Below, in pieces: positions 11,665 through 21,337 of a stretch of 35,297 nt of DNA. Under the pieces are notes generated by a model. That model had not been told where the DNA came from. It saw only the letters and a program-made list of their open reading frames with translations, and searched no databases. This DNA is from Ophiostoma sp. CBS 140.51 (lineage: Eukaryota; Ascomycota; Sordariomycetes; Ophiostomatales; Ophiostomataceae). The stretch spans positions 1 to 35,297 of the forward strand of contig JANSLP010000329.1 in NCBI GenBank assembly GCA_029298735.1, given 5' to 3'. How positions within the stretch are numbered: position 1 is the first letter of the stretch; every line of letters begins with the position of its first letter. The translations under genes were made by a program, and so were the position numbers.

Positions 11665-12804
11665 ATGCGTCTTTCTACCTTTTACAATTCAACCAAAACA
11701 AAGTCGAAAATGTCGAAAAAACCAGTGATAGATACGCCTAGACGGGTCAGAATTATCGGCGACTGTGAAATATTGAAGAAGAATAGTATTCCTTTTAAAT
11801 ATACCGATGTTTTTCGCCGGCATAACGTCTCGATTCGAAGTGGTTGGCGAATTTTACGAGAAAATCGATCACGCACTTTTCCCGGCCCTCTCCCCGAAAC
11901 GCGAGGACCAAAACGAAAACTTACCGAAGACCACCTCGATAAATTGACCGAATTTATTGAAAATAACGGCTATGACTCTCGAATTATACCATGGAAGGAT
12001 ATGTGCGACGCTGCTGGCCTCGGTGTGGATGTTTGCGAAGATACGGTGCGGAGGAGGATGAAAGAACGCGACTTTCGCCGTTGTTTGGCTTGCGAAAAAC
12101 AATATGTATCACCACGTCTTGCAGAAAGGCGGCAAAACTGGGCCCAGACGATGCTTGAGAAATACCCAGAGCCGCAAGACTGGCATCATATTCGTTTTTC
12201 TGATGAAACGCACTTTTCGTGGGGACCACAAGGCCGCGCGCGCGTTGCGAGGCGGCCATGGGAGCGTTTTTGCTCAAGTTGTATACACGAAAAGCGCGAG
12301 CCTCCCGAAAAAGCATACAAAAGGCTTCATACTTGGGCAGCAATTGGATACGACTTCAAAAGTCCTCTCGTTTGGTACGATGTGCCAACAAATAAGAACG
12401 GGAAGATGAGCCTCACAGCGTACCGGGACCAGATCCTCGATCCCATAGTCGGGCAGTGGCTTCGTGATGGCCACCAATTCGTATTGGAGGAGGACAACGA
12501 CTCTGGGCATGGCACAGGCAAAACAAATATCGTCAAGACTTGGAAACGGCATCATGGCCTAGATTCATACTTTAATTGTGCGCAGTCCCCGGACTTGGCG
12601 CCTATTGAACGGGCGTGGGCATGGCCAAAAAGAGAGGTCAAAAAACAGTCTGTCTGGGACGACGAAAGCCTCCAAGAATTGGCCGAGGAGGGCTGGGATA
12701 AATTAAAACAGTCTACGATAAATGGCTGGATTGACCAGATTCCTGAAATCTTGAAGCAGGTGGCAGATAAAGACGAATTGGCCGGCAGAATGAGTGGTTT
12801 TTGA
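11665..12804 (+). CDS. Tc1/mariner-like transposase, DD37E catalytic triad
   Basis: An intact 379-aa DDE transposase that would cut and rejoin the element's ends in the nucleus. The N-terminus holds two helix-turn-helix-like segments (about 35-68, and about 85-135 ending DTVRRRMKERDF), expected to bind the TIRs. The catalytic core follows: D180 in FSDETHFSW, D277 in LEEDNDSGHG and E315 in SPDLAPIERAW. The spacing of 37 residues between the second Asp and the Glu gives DD37E by direct count. In known families the HDN/QDN Asp and the PIE Glu are the metal ligands. A second ATG (residue 16) is an alternative start. Codons are more AT-rich than in neighbouring host genes, as expected of a mobile element. 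No frameshift or internal stop is present, and it lies wholly inside the TIRs. Confidence 0.92.
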   Translation: MRLSTFYNSTKTKSKMSKKPVIDTPRRVRIIGDCEILKKNSIPFKYTDVFRRHNVSIRSGWRILRENRSRTFPGPLPETRGPKRKLTEDHLDKLTEFIENNGYDSRIIPWKDMCDAAGLGVDVCEDTVRRRMKERDFRRCLACEKQYVSPRLAERRQNWAQTMLEKYPEPQDWHHIRFSDETHFSWGPQGRARVARRPWERFCSSCIHEKREPPEKAYKRLHTWAAIGYDFKSPLVWYDVPTNKNGKMSLTAYRDQILDPIVGQWLRDGHQFVLEEDNDSGHGTGKTNIVKTWKRHHGLDSYFNCAQSPDLAPIERAWAWPKREVKKQSVWDDESLQELAEEGWDKLKQSTINGWIDQIPEILKQVADKDELAGRMSGF

Positions 12805-12875
12805 CCTTTTTGTGCAATATTCATAGAATAATCGCGATCAATTGACTTTTTTTTTTTTGGTGTGGGATTTTATTA

Positions 12876-12904
12876 TGAGTGCCAAGTTTTAATCCGTCAG
12901 GGAG
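12876..12904 (-). repeat. Right terminal inverted repeat (29 bp)
   Basis: Reverse complement of the left TIR with no mismatch. It is preceded by a 12-T run (12847-12858) after the transposase stop. Confidence 0.93.
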
Positions 12905-14492
12905 CCAGTCAACCCAGTGCACACTGGTGCAAACTCGGCCATCTTCGATCTGGTGGAATGCAAACTTGCTCCATCCGCCAACGGATTGAGGAATGTGCGT
13001 CTGGGTCGGTCTGTTGTTTCAGCCACATATGCCTCCAAGTCTCAACAATGGTGCCGTGAGCGAAGAATTTGTTCGCAAGGGAGTCCAGATGCGAAGTGCG
13101 TTCGGTGTGAACGGTCGGTGGGAACGATCAGATCAGAAAAAATGAAAGAAAGGAGAGACCGCGGAGCAACCGGTTTCTCATGTCCCGGTTGCCATCTCCG
13201 TCTCCTTTGTGAGCCGGCTCAATCTGACGCCGTCCTCACCTTGATACTTGTATATATGTGTACACTGAAGAAATTTAGTAGTAGCGAAGATGACGACGCA
13301 AGTCGTCCCTTCCTTCTTTTTTATGTGTGCATCTGTGATGCTTGCTCGCACCTTCTTCAGATGCCTCAAATTGGCACGCTCCTGCCAACCACCAAGAGGG
13401 CCTGACTGGAGATCTCATCTCCCTTTTGTCCCTGAAAATGCTGGACGCGTTCTAATAAGTGCGCAAGAGCACAGGCACAGTTCATAAAGACAAAGAGAGC
13501 GACCAGAATTAAGCTCGTTTAAGAATGGCGGCCTCCGTTCTTCCGCCTATTTAGATGCTCTCCGCTTTCTAGGGCGCCTTCCTCTCGTGCTGCTGAAAGG
13601 TACCCATCTAAAAAGGGCCGCGGCTGCCCGCTGGAGTCCATCTGAGATGCGCCTGCCGAGTTGTCCGCCGCTAAAAATTGTGACGATGATGGTTTTGCTG
13701 CCACCGCCAGTAAAAACGGCAAGAGCCTCCTGGCGTCGTGGCGTCCTTGTTGTTGAAGCACCCCGCTAAGATGCGCCTCGAGGCAGGAGCCATCGTGAGC
13801 CAAGCGTAGGAGCTCACCCCCTTAGCACCCTTAGTACTGCATCACGTGGGTCGACAAGTGGCTTGGAAGGAGGACGAGACAGCAGTCGAGGGAAATTCAA
13901 TTCCCGTATCGACATTTCCTTGTGGAACGTCGGGATCTTATCAGACACGACCCCTTTATTCCCTCTTATTTTTTGTTTGGGACGCGTCTTTTTTTGCCCA
14001 TTTGCCCAGCCTGGCGCAGTTCGTTTCTTTTCTTAGCTTGGCTTATTTTCCAGCTGGCGGAGTTCCTCATTGAGGCCTGAGCTTTTTTCCTTGCTCTTGC
14101 TCTTTCGACGTGGGGCCTGGGCCTGGTCTAGTCCCCTTTGTTGGTTCTACCTACAGATACTACGCTTTGGACTTCACGTGTATTTCATTTTTTTTTTCAT
14201 TGGATTTTGGAGCTTCTTCCACAGTTATCACGATCGTTTGTTCAAAAGCTTCATTTTTTTGGAGTACATTCAGGCCGCTCTTTCCGTCCGAGTCTGTGCT
14301 GTCCGTCGCTCTTTCCCGAAACGCGCAGGTTGCAGTTTACACGCGGGCGAATCACGCCGATCGCCGCTGCGCGTACCTGCCTCAACCACAGCTTCAGCTC
14401 CCACGGATTAGGAAACAAAGCTTCGACGGCCCAACCCAAACCATTGAACAACGCCCAATTCGCCCTCGGACAACTCAACAAGAGCTCTTTTG
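12905..14492 (+). promoter_or_regulatory. Upstream region and CT-rich leader of the cation transporter
   Basis: No gene is convincing between the transposon and the ATG at 14493. The last 550 bp are pyrimidine-rich on + (for example 13975-14060 and 14185-14265), as expected for a fungal 5' UTR/promoter. A TCACGTGG E-box-type site lies at 13842-13849. The small frame at 12917-13405 shows no domain and starts within transposon flank sequence. Confidence 0.45.
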
Positions 14493-16575
14493 ATGGCATC
14501 CCCGACACATGTGCACCGACAGGGCTCGTCCCTGCTGCACGAGGAGCCGTACACGCCGCGCGGCAGTTCCCTGGCCTCGCTGATGCGCCGGCGCTCGTCC
14601 TCAAACCTGCACACTTACAGCCGCGACGATGAGGAGGCTGGTGGCGGAGCATTGACGCCTTCGGGCATGATGACCCCCGTCGGATCGGTGCTGGGCCGCC
14701 GCGACACGTTTAGCGAGGAGGAGGATGCCCGTCGGTTACACGACGACCGCCGTCTCAGTGCCATCCTCAACAACCCGCAGATGCGCAGTATGCGGCTGAT
14801 TGGCCGGGCAAAACGCTACCGCTGGGAGCGGTACTGGAAGACGGAGGAGCAGCTGCGCGCCATGACGCAGCCCCTGCGCGAGTACTACGAGCGGAACAAC
14901 ATGCTGATCCAGCAGTATCTGTACATTGACCGGCTGCTGAACTCGTCGCTGCCACACGATTTGCTGAACGAGTACAACGAGCTACACTCGGCGTCGAACC
15001 GCAACGTGGCTGTCCCGGCTACCATCCGGGAGGAGCCTGGGTCGGTGTCGCCGTCCAACGCCGGCTTTGCCCAGCTGCAGGAGCGCGAAGCGGCCCGTCT
15101 TGGTGTAACGGGCGCCAGCCCTTCGACGCAAGCGGCCGTCAAGAAGGTCAACCGGACGCCCAAGGGCATCTACCGGCCCGCTGAGACGACGCCCCTGCTT
15201 GAGGCGCACGAGGAGGACGACGATGAGGACGACCACGACCCAGATGACGACGAAGAATACCGCCGCTCGCGCTCGCGGACGGTTACAGAGACAACGGCAA
15301 CTGGCAATGGCTCGACGACCTCCCTGACAGGCAACTTCCTCTCCACCCCATACGGCACAACGGGCAACTCCAACCAGCCGTCCAACCAGACCACGGCCAA
15401 CGGCGGCAACAACGACGGCGCGAACGACACCGGTGGCTCGGGCAGCAAGTCCCCAACACTGGCCGATATCCCGCTGCTGCTCGAGGACGACGAGAACGTG
15501 GACAGCTCCGCGCCCATTGTGACGCTGGCCATCTACATCAACCTGGCTGCCAATGCCATCCTGTTGGCCGGAAAGACGGCCGTCATCGTATCCGTGCCAT
15601 CCATCTCCGTCCTGGCCAGTTTGGTGGACGCCGTGCTCGACTTTTTGTCGACTGCCATTGTGTGGACGACGACGTGGATGATTAGCAACCAGGACCAGTA
15701 CCGGTACCCTGTGGGTCGTCGGAGATTAGAGCCGCTGGGCGTGTTGGTGTTCTCGGCCATCATGATCACATCGTTTGTGCAGGTCATGCTGCAGGCCGTG
15801 CAGCGGCTGGCATCTGACGACCACGAGATCATTGAGCTGTATGTCCCCTTTCGTTATCTTCTTTCAAGCCCTCCGTAAACTTCACTAACACCGTTTCTTA
15901 GTGGCCTTCCTGCCATTATCATCATGGCCAGCACGGTCATTATCAAGGGCCTCTGTTGGCTGTGGTGTCGACTGGTCAAGAACTCGAGTGTGCAAGCGCT
16001 GGCTGCCGATGCCATGACGGATGTTATCTTCAACGCCGGCTCTATTGCATTCCCTATTAGTATGCTGCGACTGATTCAGCCTCATGTTGCCGAAAAAAAA
16101 TGTATGCTAACCATCTTCTAGTCGGCTTCTATGCCCGTATCTGGTGGCTCGATGCCCTTGGTGGTCTTTTGCTGTCCATGGTGGTCATTTACAACTGGTC
16201 GCGGACGTCTATCGAACACATTAAGCACCTGTCTGGCTTCTCCGCGACTGCTGACCAGCGGAACATCTGTAGGTTTTCCCTCGGACCTCTAAACTATTTG
16301 AACGCTCTCTAACATCCATAGTGCTCTACTTGACTATGCGCTTTGCCAAGACGATCAAGGCCATCCAGGGCCTGCAAGCATATCACGCTGGTGACAAGCT
16401 GATTGTGGAAGTCGATATTGTGCTCGACGCCAACATGTCGCTCAAGGACAGTCACGATCTGAGCGAGAGTCTGCAGTACGTCATTGAGTCGGTGCCGATT
16501 GTCGACCGTGCCTTTGTGCACGCCGACTATGCCGACTACAACCTGCCGACGCACATGGAGCAGCAGGCGGAGTAA
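14493..16575 (+). CDS. Cation diffusion facilitator, manganese-type (DxxxD/DxxxD)
   Basis: Four exons: 14493-15838, 15902-16059, 16122-16268, 16322-16575. The introns of 63, 62 and 53 bp have CTAAC-like branch sites and join in frame to give 634 aa. The first about 335 residues are cytosolic and disordered, with an acidic stretch and a basic segment (RAKRYRWERYWK). The CDF membrane domain begins near PIVTLAIYINLAANAILL. TM2 carries D379-AVL-D383 and TM5 carries D485-AMT-D489; this DxxxD pair is the signature of Mn-transporting CDFs rather than the HxxxD of Zn carriers. The C-terminal cytosolic domain follows GFYARIWWLDALGG and ends with IVDRAFVHADYAD. Known relatives move Mn (or Fe) from cytosol into an organelle or out of the cell; membrane and metal here are inferred. 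The start is the ATG after a TTG in the CT-rich leader. Confidence 0.93.
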
Positions 16576-17228
16576 TAAAAAGGGGAGGTGAGAGCGACGA
16601 AGGGTAGGAGTCGGCGGCGACATAGCACGGAGCATACACGGCTCGGACATCCAAGCCAAAAAATCCTTTTCCTCCTTTTTTTCTTTTCTTTTTGTTTACA
16701 AACTATTATATCCACTCCCCATGTACATAATACTTGGCGACGCACTGTTTGGTTAACAGCACCCGTACTATTACACATATATAGCATCTTTTGGGCACGT
16801 TTGTTTTTCATTTTTTCATTTGTATTTAAGGAACGGTATCTTATAATTCTACACTAATCAGCCATATCTCTTTCTATAAAAATGAAAAGGGTTGTCTTTC
16901 TACGTCACGTTCTTTCAAGACAGGCCGCATAAATAATACCCGAAATTAAAAGTAAACAGATATTTGATTAAAGCCGATGAGATGTACCAGTCATTTAAGA
17001 AGTGCTCGCACCAGTGATAGCATCATAGAGAACCACAAGAACGCCAAAAGCCAGGAATGTCCAGACTAACATCCCTACCAAAAAGTATAACGTGAATAAA
17101 AAGAAAGCAAAGCCGCTGTGGTCGGTAGAAAGACGATAGTAATGATGGTGAAGTGAGACGAAAGGAATACAGAGCACAAAAATGACAAAAATAACCGCGG
17201 ATGCAACCAACGCCCTGGTAAATGTACT
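16576..17228. other. Convergent 3' flanks of the transporter and the BTB gene
   Basis: AT-rich intergenic DNA between two gene ends. It should contain both polyadenylation regions. The minus-strand frame 17228-16998 is in frame with the BTB gene after its TAG and reads as two hydrophobic segments; this is treated as a finding. No independent gene is supported. Confidence 0.55.
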
Positions 17229-18445
17229 CTAGACCCCACCCAATTCAGATGCAGACCCAGTAGCCCCGTTCGCTGCACGGCCACCGTTGACGGCACCAGC
17301 CGCGGCGCTGCCGTTGGCTTTGTTGCCAGAGCTGCTGAGACGCTGGTCCTTGCTAATGAGCGCACTGTCTGCGTGATCCATGATCATACGCTGCGAAACC
17401 AACAACATGAAGTCCACCTCGAGCAGCGAAGCACATTCAGCATAGACTTGGGGCGGGCTGTTGGCGCAGGCGTTGACAATGTCATTGACAAAGGGCAGCT
17501 CTTGGTCAACGCAGTAGCGGTAGGCATCTTGCAGGCGGCTGACGCGCGACCGAATGTCTGACGAGGGGCGGGTGCGGTACAGCTTACGCCACTGCTCGAC
17601 CGAGTAGAGAGAGAGCCGGTGCTGAAGGCTCTCTTCGGCCATCTGGGCAAGGACGCGGTTCATGAATCGATCCGAGAGCTTCCACAGAGTCAGAATCTGC
17701 ATGGTAGACAGGGTACCGCCTGTCTCTTCTTTACGGAGGACAAACGAATCCGGCTTCTGGAAGTGGCTGCGGTAGAGCAGGTCGACCCAGAGGCCAAAGT
17801 CCTCGGCAGAAATGTCCTCATCGTTGATTTCGACGCGCTGCGTCTCGGCTTCGGCAAAACCGCCCCGTAGGCAGCGCGTAAAATAGTCCGAGTGCTTGCA
17901 AAGCAAGTTTGCGTGGATAAAGAACTCCCGGCCGTTGATCACGATTGTAGCCACGGTGAGAGGGGTTCTAAACAGATCTCAGGTCAGTGTCAAGTCCATC
18001 TCGAATTATGCTAGCACTTCCAATCCGAAAGATGCAGTGGCTTCAGTTCGGTTGTGTCCCCCTCAGAAATCACTCACCGGAACATCAGCGGGCCGCTCAT
18101 AAGCTGCTCGCGCTCCTTGGAGCGAGCTGATGGTGTTGCAGTTGCGGCGCCGGCCACCGAAGATGGCGCGCCAATAATAGAGTGCGACATGGAGTCGCGT
18201 TGTGCAGAGGGTTGACGCGCGGTTGATGGAGGTCGTGGAGATATCACGCTTCGCTGTGCGTTTGGTGACGGGGTTTGACCGAGGATATTGCTGTTCGTAT
18301 TGGTGTTGGTTGTTGGAGGTGGTGGCATAGCAGAGTTGCTGGTTATTGAGGGTGGAGAGTTAAAGATGCTCTCGAGTTGGGTCCAGTCCTCGACGCCCGG
18401 GCCGCCACCGTTACTACCGCTGGCGTCGGCACCGTCAACGTCCAT
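17229..18445 (-). CDS. BTB/POZ domain protein (N-terminus probably incomplete)
   Basis: Exons 18445-18078 and 17967-17229 are joined across a 110-bp intron (GTGAGT donor, CTGAC branch, TTTAG acceptor), giving 368 aa from the ATG at 18445. The junction reads GPLMFRTPLTVATIVINGREF. Residues about 128-230 are a BTB/POZ fold (TIVINGREFFIHANLLCKHS, then FGLWVDLLYRSHF), a dimerisation and partner-binding module used for instance in Cul3 adaptors and transcription regulators. The rest is helical, followed by an Ala/Gly/Asn-rich tail. The N-terminal part is disordered (PPPPTTNTNTNSN) but includes DWTQLESIFNSP. The same frame is open upstream for 112 codons to a TGA at 18782-18784 and reads like coding sequence (SPTIERLEDT, then RKRRKT), so the true start is probably in an upstream exon. 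It stops at TAG 17229-17231. The specific partner is unknown. Confidence 0.85.
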
Positions 18446-18781
18446 ACTGTTGAAATGAGAAAGAGAAGAAGAGTCAAAGGTCTGGTGGTTGGACGTGCTA
18501 GGTCCGGCCGCCGCCTGGCCTTGCCCTTGGCTTGCGCTTCCGCTAGCAGCTGCTCCGGCGCTTGCCCCGTTGCTGCTGCTGCTCGATCCGCCGTTCGTGT
18601 CCGTATCGGCGCTCCCGTGAGCCGTCTTACGGCGCTTGCGATGCTGCGGAAGAGGGTCCTCCAGTGTGACTGTTGTTTTTTGCCCCCCAACTGGGCCGCC
18701 TTGAGGAAGTTGCTCCTGCGACGTGGTGTCCTCCAGCCTCTCTATGGTCGGAGAACGGGCACCAGCCAGGGCGCTCCGTGT
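18446..18781 (-). CDS. Probable upstream coding extension of the BTB gene
   Basis: 112 stop-free codons are directly in frame with the ATG at 18445. They encode a typical fungal disordered N-terminus: SPTIERLEDT, LEDPLPQHRKRRKTAHG (a candidate nuclear localisation signal), a Ser run, then QTFDSSSLSHFNS. There is no ATG in this stretch, so it would need an upstream exon joined near 18775-18790. The Ser/Gln/Gly-rich composition matches the start of the annotated exon. The other frames are also open because the DNA is GC-rich, and a TTTCAACAG acceptor-like sequence directly before 18445 allows an alternative in which this stretch is an intron. I cannot place the true start. Confidence 0.45.
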
Positions 18782-18784
18782 TCA

Positions 18785-19621
18785 GGGGTCTTTGAGAAGA
18801 TGCTCCTTAGAAGAGCACGATGGAGGCAGAAAATAGATGAACGGTGATGATGATCGCCAGAGCGCGGAGCTCGAGTCATTGGAATGTCGGAAGCGCGGAA
18901 AAGCAAATGCCGAGCTTCACCAAGTCTGGGCCAAAATGATGGTTCGATGTCCTTTCGAGTAGTTTGCTGTTTCAGACGATGTTGATTAAGGTGTAGATAA
19001 CAAAGTTCTTTGTGTTGAGTAATTTGATTCGCCGTTTTATTTTTTCGACGTGGCAGGTTGTTGCATAAACGAAGAGTCGGGAAGGCGCGTTTGGTTGAGG
19101 AAGGAAGTTGCGACTGTTTGCTCATAAGGTGAAGTTAGGAAAAAGGTGAGGGTTGACGAAAGCGGAGCTTTACATAATAGCGGCCAGCCAACAGACAGCC
19201 TTGGGCGGTCAGTCTCTCCAGCGGGGTCGGTGTTGGAAAGCTTATGTAATAAGGCCAGACTTTCGCGTTAAGTAGGCACGCACTTGACTAATCTTGTATC
19301 CCCGCTACCAATTTTCCAACGTCACGAACAGGGAAGGCGCGAACCTCACCTTGAAGCCCTCAAACGGCATATCACCACACAGCCAACCAAGACGGCCAAA
19401 ACGAAAAGTTGCCGACGAATTTGAGTTGCTTGACACCACAGGACTCACCAACGGACAGTACGAACCGAGAATTCCCCGCGCGCCAACCACAGCAGTCGCG
19501 CCAGTCCCCGAAACGTGAGAGCTCACTCATCGCGCACCGCAGCATCAAGGACCGCGATACTGACGACGGCCAGAAACCTCTCAACTTCATCACTTCACAC
19601 ACACATCTCACATATCTTAAA
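18785..19621. promoter_or_regulatory. Divergent promoter region between the BTB gene and LSm6
   Basis: About 840 bp separate the two diverging genes. The segment next to the BTB gene may contain its missing 5' exon: a minus-strand frame with MSKQSQLPSS at 19125 and another ATG at 18879 are candidates, but neither joins unambiguously. No known motif stands out. Confidence 0.4.
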
Positions 19622-19940
19622 ATGGAGAACGGCAGCGGAGAGGGTAAGGACCCCAGTGCCTTCCTGAGCGAGATTATTGGCAGCGCCGTTGTGGTGAAGC
19701 TCAACTCGGGCGTCGTCTACAAGGGCGAGCTGCAGTCGGTGGACGGCTATATGAACATCGCACTTGAGAAGACGGAGGAGTACGTCAACGGTGTCAAGCG
19801 GAGGACATACGGCGACGCATTTGTGCGTGGCAACAATGGTGAGTTCAGATGCCTGGGAGGCGATATGATTAACCCCAGGACTCTCTTGCATTGTATACTA
19901 ACAGTTTTTTACAGTCATGTACATTTCGGCCGACGCATAG
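19622..19940 (+). CDS. LSM6: U6 snRNA-associated Sm-like protein LSm6
   Basis: Exons 19622-19838 and 19915-19940 are joined across a 76-bp intron (GTGAGT donor, TACTAAC branch site, TTACAG acceptor), giving 80 aa, the usual LSm6 length. The Sm fold is clear: Sm1 motif (FLSEIIGSAVVVKLNSGVVY, KGELQSVDGYMNIALE) and Sm2 motif (AFVRGNNVMYISA) with the RGNN RNA-binding signature. The exon junction falls inside the Sm2 motif. In the family LSm6 sits in the LSm2-8 ring, which binds the 3' end of U6 snRNA in the nucleus, and in the LSm1-7 ring used in cytoplasmic mRNA decay. The chosen ATG is the one after CTTAAA. Upstream in-frame codons (19409 onward) begin without ATG and lack similarity. The intron retains an open frame, which hides the gene's true end from simple ORF calling. 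Confidence 0.96.
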
Positions 19941-20306
19941 ATGACTAGCATCTAATATTTGTTTTATGAGCGAGCCAAAAAGGGTTGCATTCGGTTGACT
20001 CGACGATTCACTTTATTCGCAAAAGATAGTGCGAGAACGTGTGTCAGTATCTATTGACTTGCGGCATATCATTCCGCTACATTGCTTGTTGCATTAGCTG
20101 TCCAATAATTTCAAATATTACGAGAGTATGTTATTTTCATGCTCATTCTGTGGCTCCGTGCCAGATATCATGAACAAGAAGCAATAGATACAATAAAGTC
20201 CAACCTGCCATGCAAATCCAATGCATACGGCCTCGCATCCTTACATGATTGGTGCTTCAAATTTAATTACCTCATCCTATCATCCAACCCACCCTTCTGT
20301 GACTTT
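19941..20306. other. Convergent 3' flanks of LSm6 and the methyltransferase
   Basis: An AT-rich 366-bp spacer between two gene ends, presumably holding both 3' UTRs. No other feature seen. Confidence 0.6.
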
Positions 20307-21337
20307 CTAAATCTTCTGCGCCCATGCAAAGTATGTGATCGCATGGATAGTTACCTCGCCGTCGGCATCGCGCGCCACGTCGTCCCGTGCCAGCACTGCA
20401 TCAAACCGCCGGCGCACGGTTGCACGCGACGTCGGCTGGGCCGCGCTGTTGGCGGCTTCTTGCTCGTCGTTGGGGCCCGTCTCGGGCAGGTTAGCAATCT
20501 GGCTGAGCGTGAGAAGGCGCTTCCACAGAGCCTCAGGGGCAAGCTTAACAGTCCACTGGACACGGTCCTCGGCGAGAGCAGTGTAGAGAGCCGGGTCGCT
20601 GTCGCTCTGAGGGTTGGCCGCGTCGTGAAAGGCTTGTTGCCACTTGCCATCACGGAAACGGGGGCTACCGTCGGTGGGAAGGGAGTAGATAATGTCGTTG
20701 AGGCCCTGTTCCCAAGCGGCCTTGGCAGTCCATACGGCAGGCTTGTTGTCTGGATTTATCAGTACGACGGAATGTACGATGTGTATCTTATGTCACTATT
20801 GCCCGAGTAGCTTACAGTCTTCAATATTCCAGATGACACCAATAAAGGCGCCGGGTTTCAGGGCGCGGTGGATCTCCGTGAGTGCCTCGAGATTGTCGAA
20901 CCTGTGATATTAGTGACTAGATAATCTCATTCCACAATGGTCGCCGATGCTTACCAGTGAAACGCCTGTGCAACGATGACAGCATCAGCTGTGCCGTCCG
21001 CAACAGTACTCAGGTCGGCGCCGTGTCCGTTGACGACAGTAACGTGCGGCAAGTTTTTAGCGGCCAGCTGTGCACGCATCTGCTCGTGGGGTTCAACGGC
21101 GATAATGTCCAGGGCTGGAGACCCTTCCGTAGCCTTGCGCGACAGAGCCTCGGTGAACTTGCCGGTACCGGCACCGATCTCAACAATCTTGAGCGGCTGG
21201 CTGGTGGTGCTACCGAGAATCTGCAGCTTGCCAAGAAATGCGCCCACGGCTTCATCTGTGTACGACGGCCGGTAGGCATCGTAGGCACCGGCATCGTGAA
21301 AGCCGCTGTTCGCGGCCTGGGCGAGAGATGTCGTCAT
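20307..21337 (-). CDS. Class I SAM-dependent methyltransferase
   Basis: Three exons (21337-20955, 20901-20816, 20749-20307) with introns of 53 and 66 bp give 303 aa. Motif I, VEIGAGTGKFTEAL (about 52-65), binds S-adenosylmethionine. The acidic residue after strand 2 is in IIAVEPHEQM (about 78-87), and motif IV is DAVIVAQAFHWF (118-129), completed across the first splice junction. The second exon reads DNLEALTEIHRALKPGAFIGVIWNIED, the usual post-motif helix and strand of the methyltransferase type 11 family. Small fungal enzymes of this pattern include the yeast Crg1/Tmt1 group, which act on small molecules or lipids; the substrate here cannot be told from sequence. There is no signal peptide or membrane segment, so it is probably cytosolic. 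The end is the TAG at 20307-20309. It stands alone with no pathway neighbours. Confidence 0.92.

Larger units (their letters stand above)
11618..12904 (+). mobile_element. Complete Tc1/mariner-like DNA transposon with 29-bp TIRs
   Basis: The left end at 11618-11646 and the right end at 12876-12904 are perfect 29-bp inverted repeats, each starting CTCCCTGACGG and ending GGCACTCA when read inward. The 1287-bp element contains one intact transposase gene, and its AT content is higher than that of neighbouring host genes. The flanks carry a direct 5-bp CCAGT (11613-11617 and 12905-12909) rather than the TA duplication typical of this superfamily. Perfect TIRs and an uninterrupted ORF suggest recent arrival and possible activity. 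The outermost CTCCCT resembles the Stowaway/mariner terminal motif CTCCCTCC, which fits the superfamily. Confidence 0.9.

Noticed and set aside
12917..13405. 162-codon frame next to the transposon
   Set aside because: No recognisable domain, mixed codon use, and it begins in flank sequence of the insertion; probably chance.
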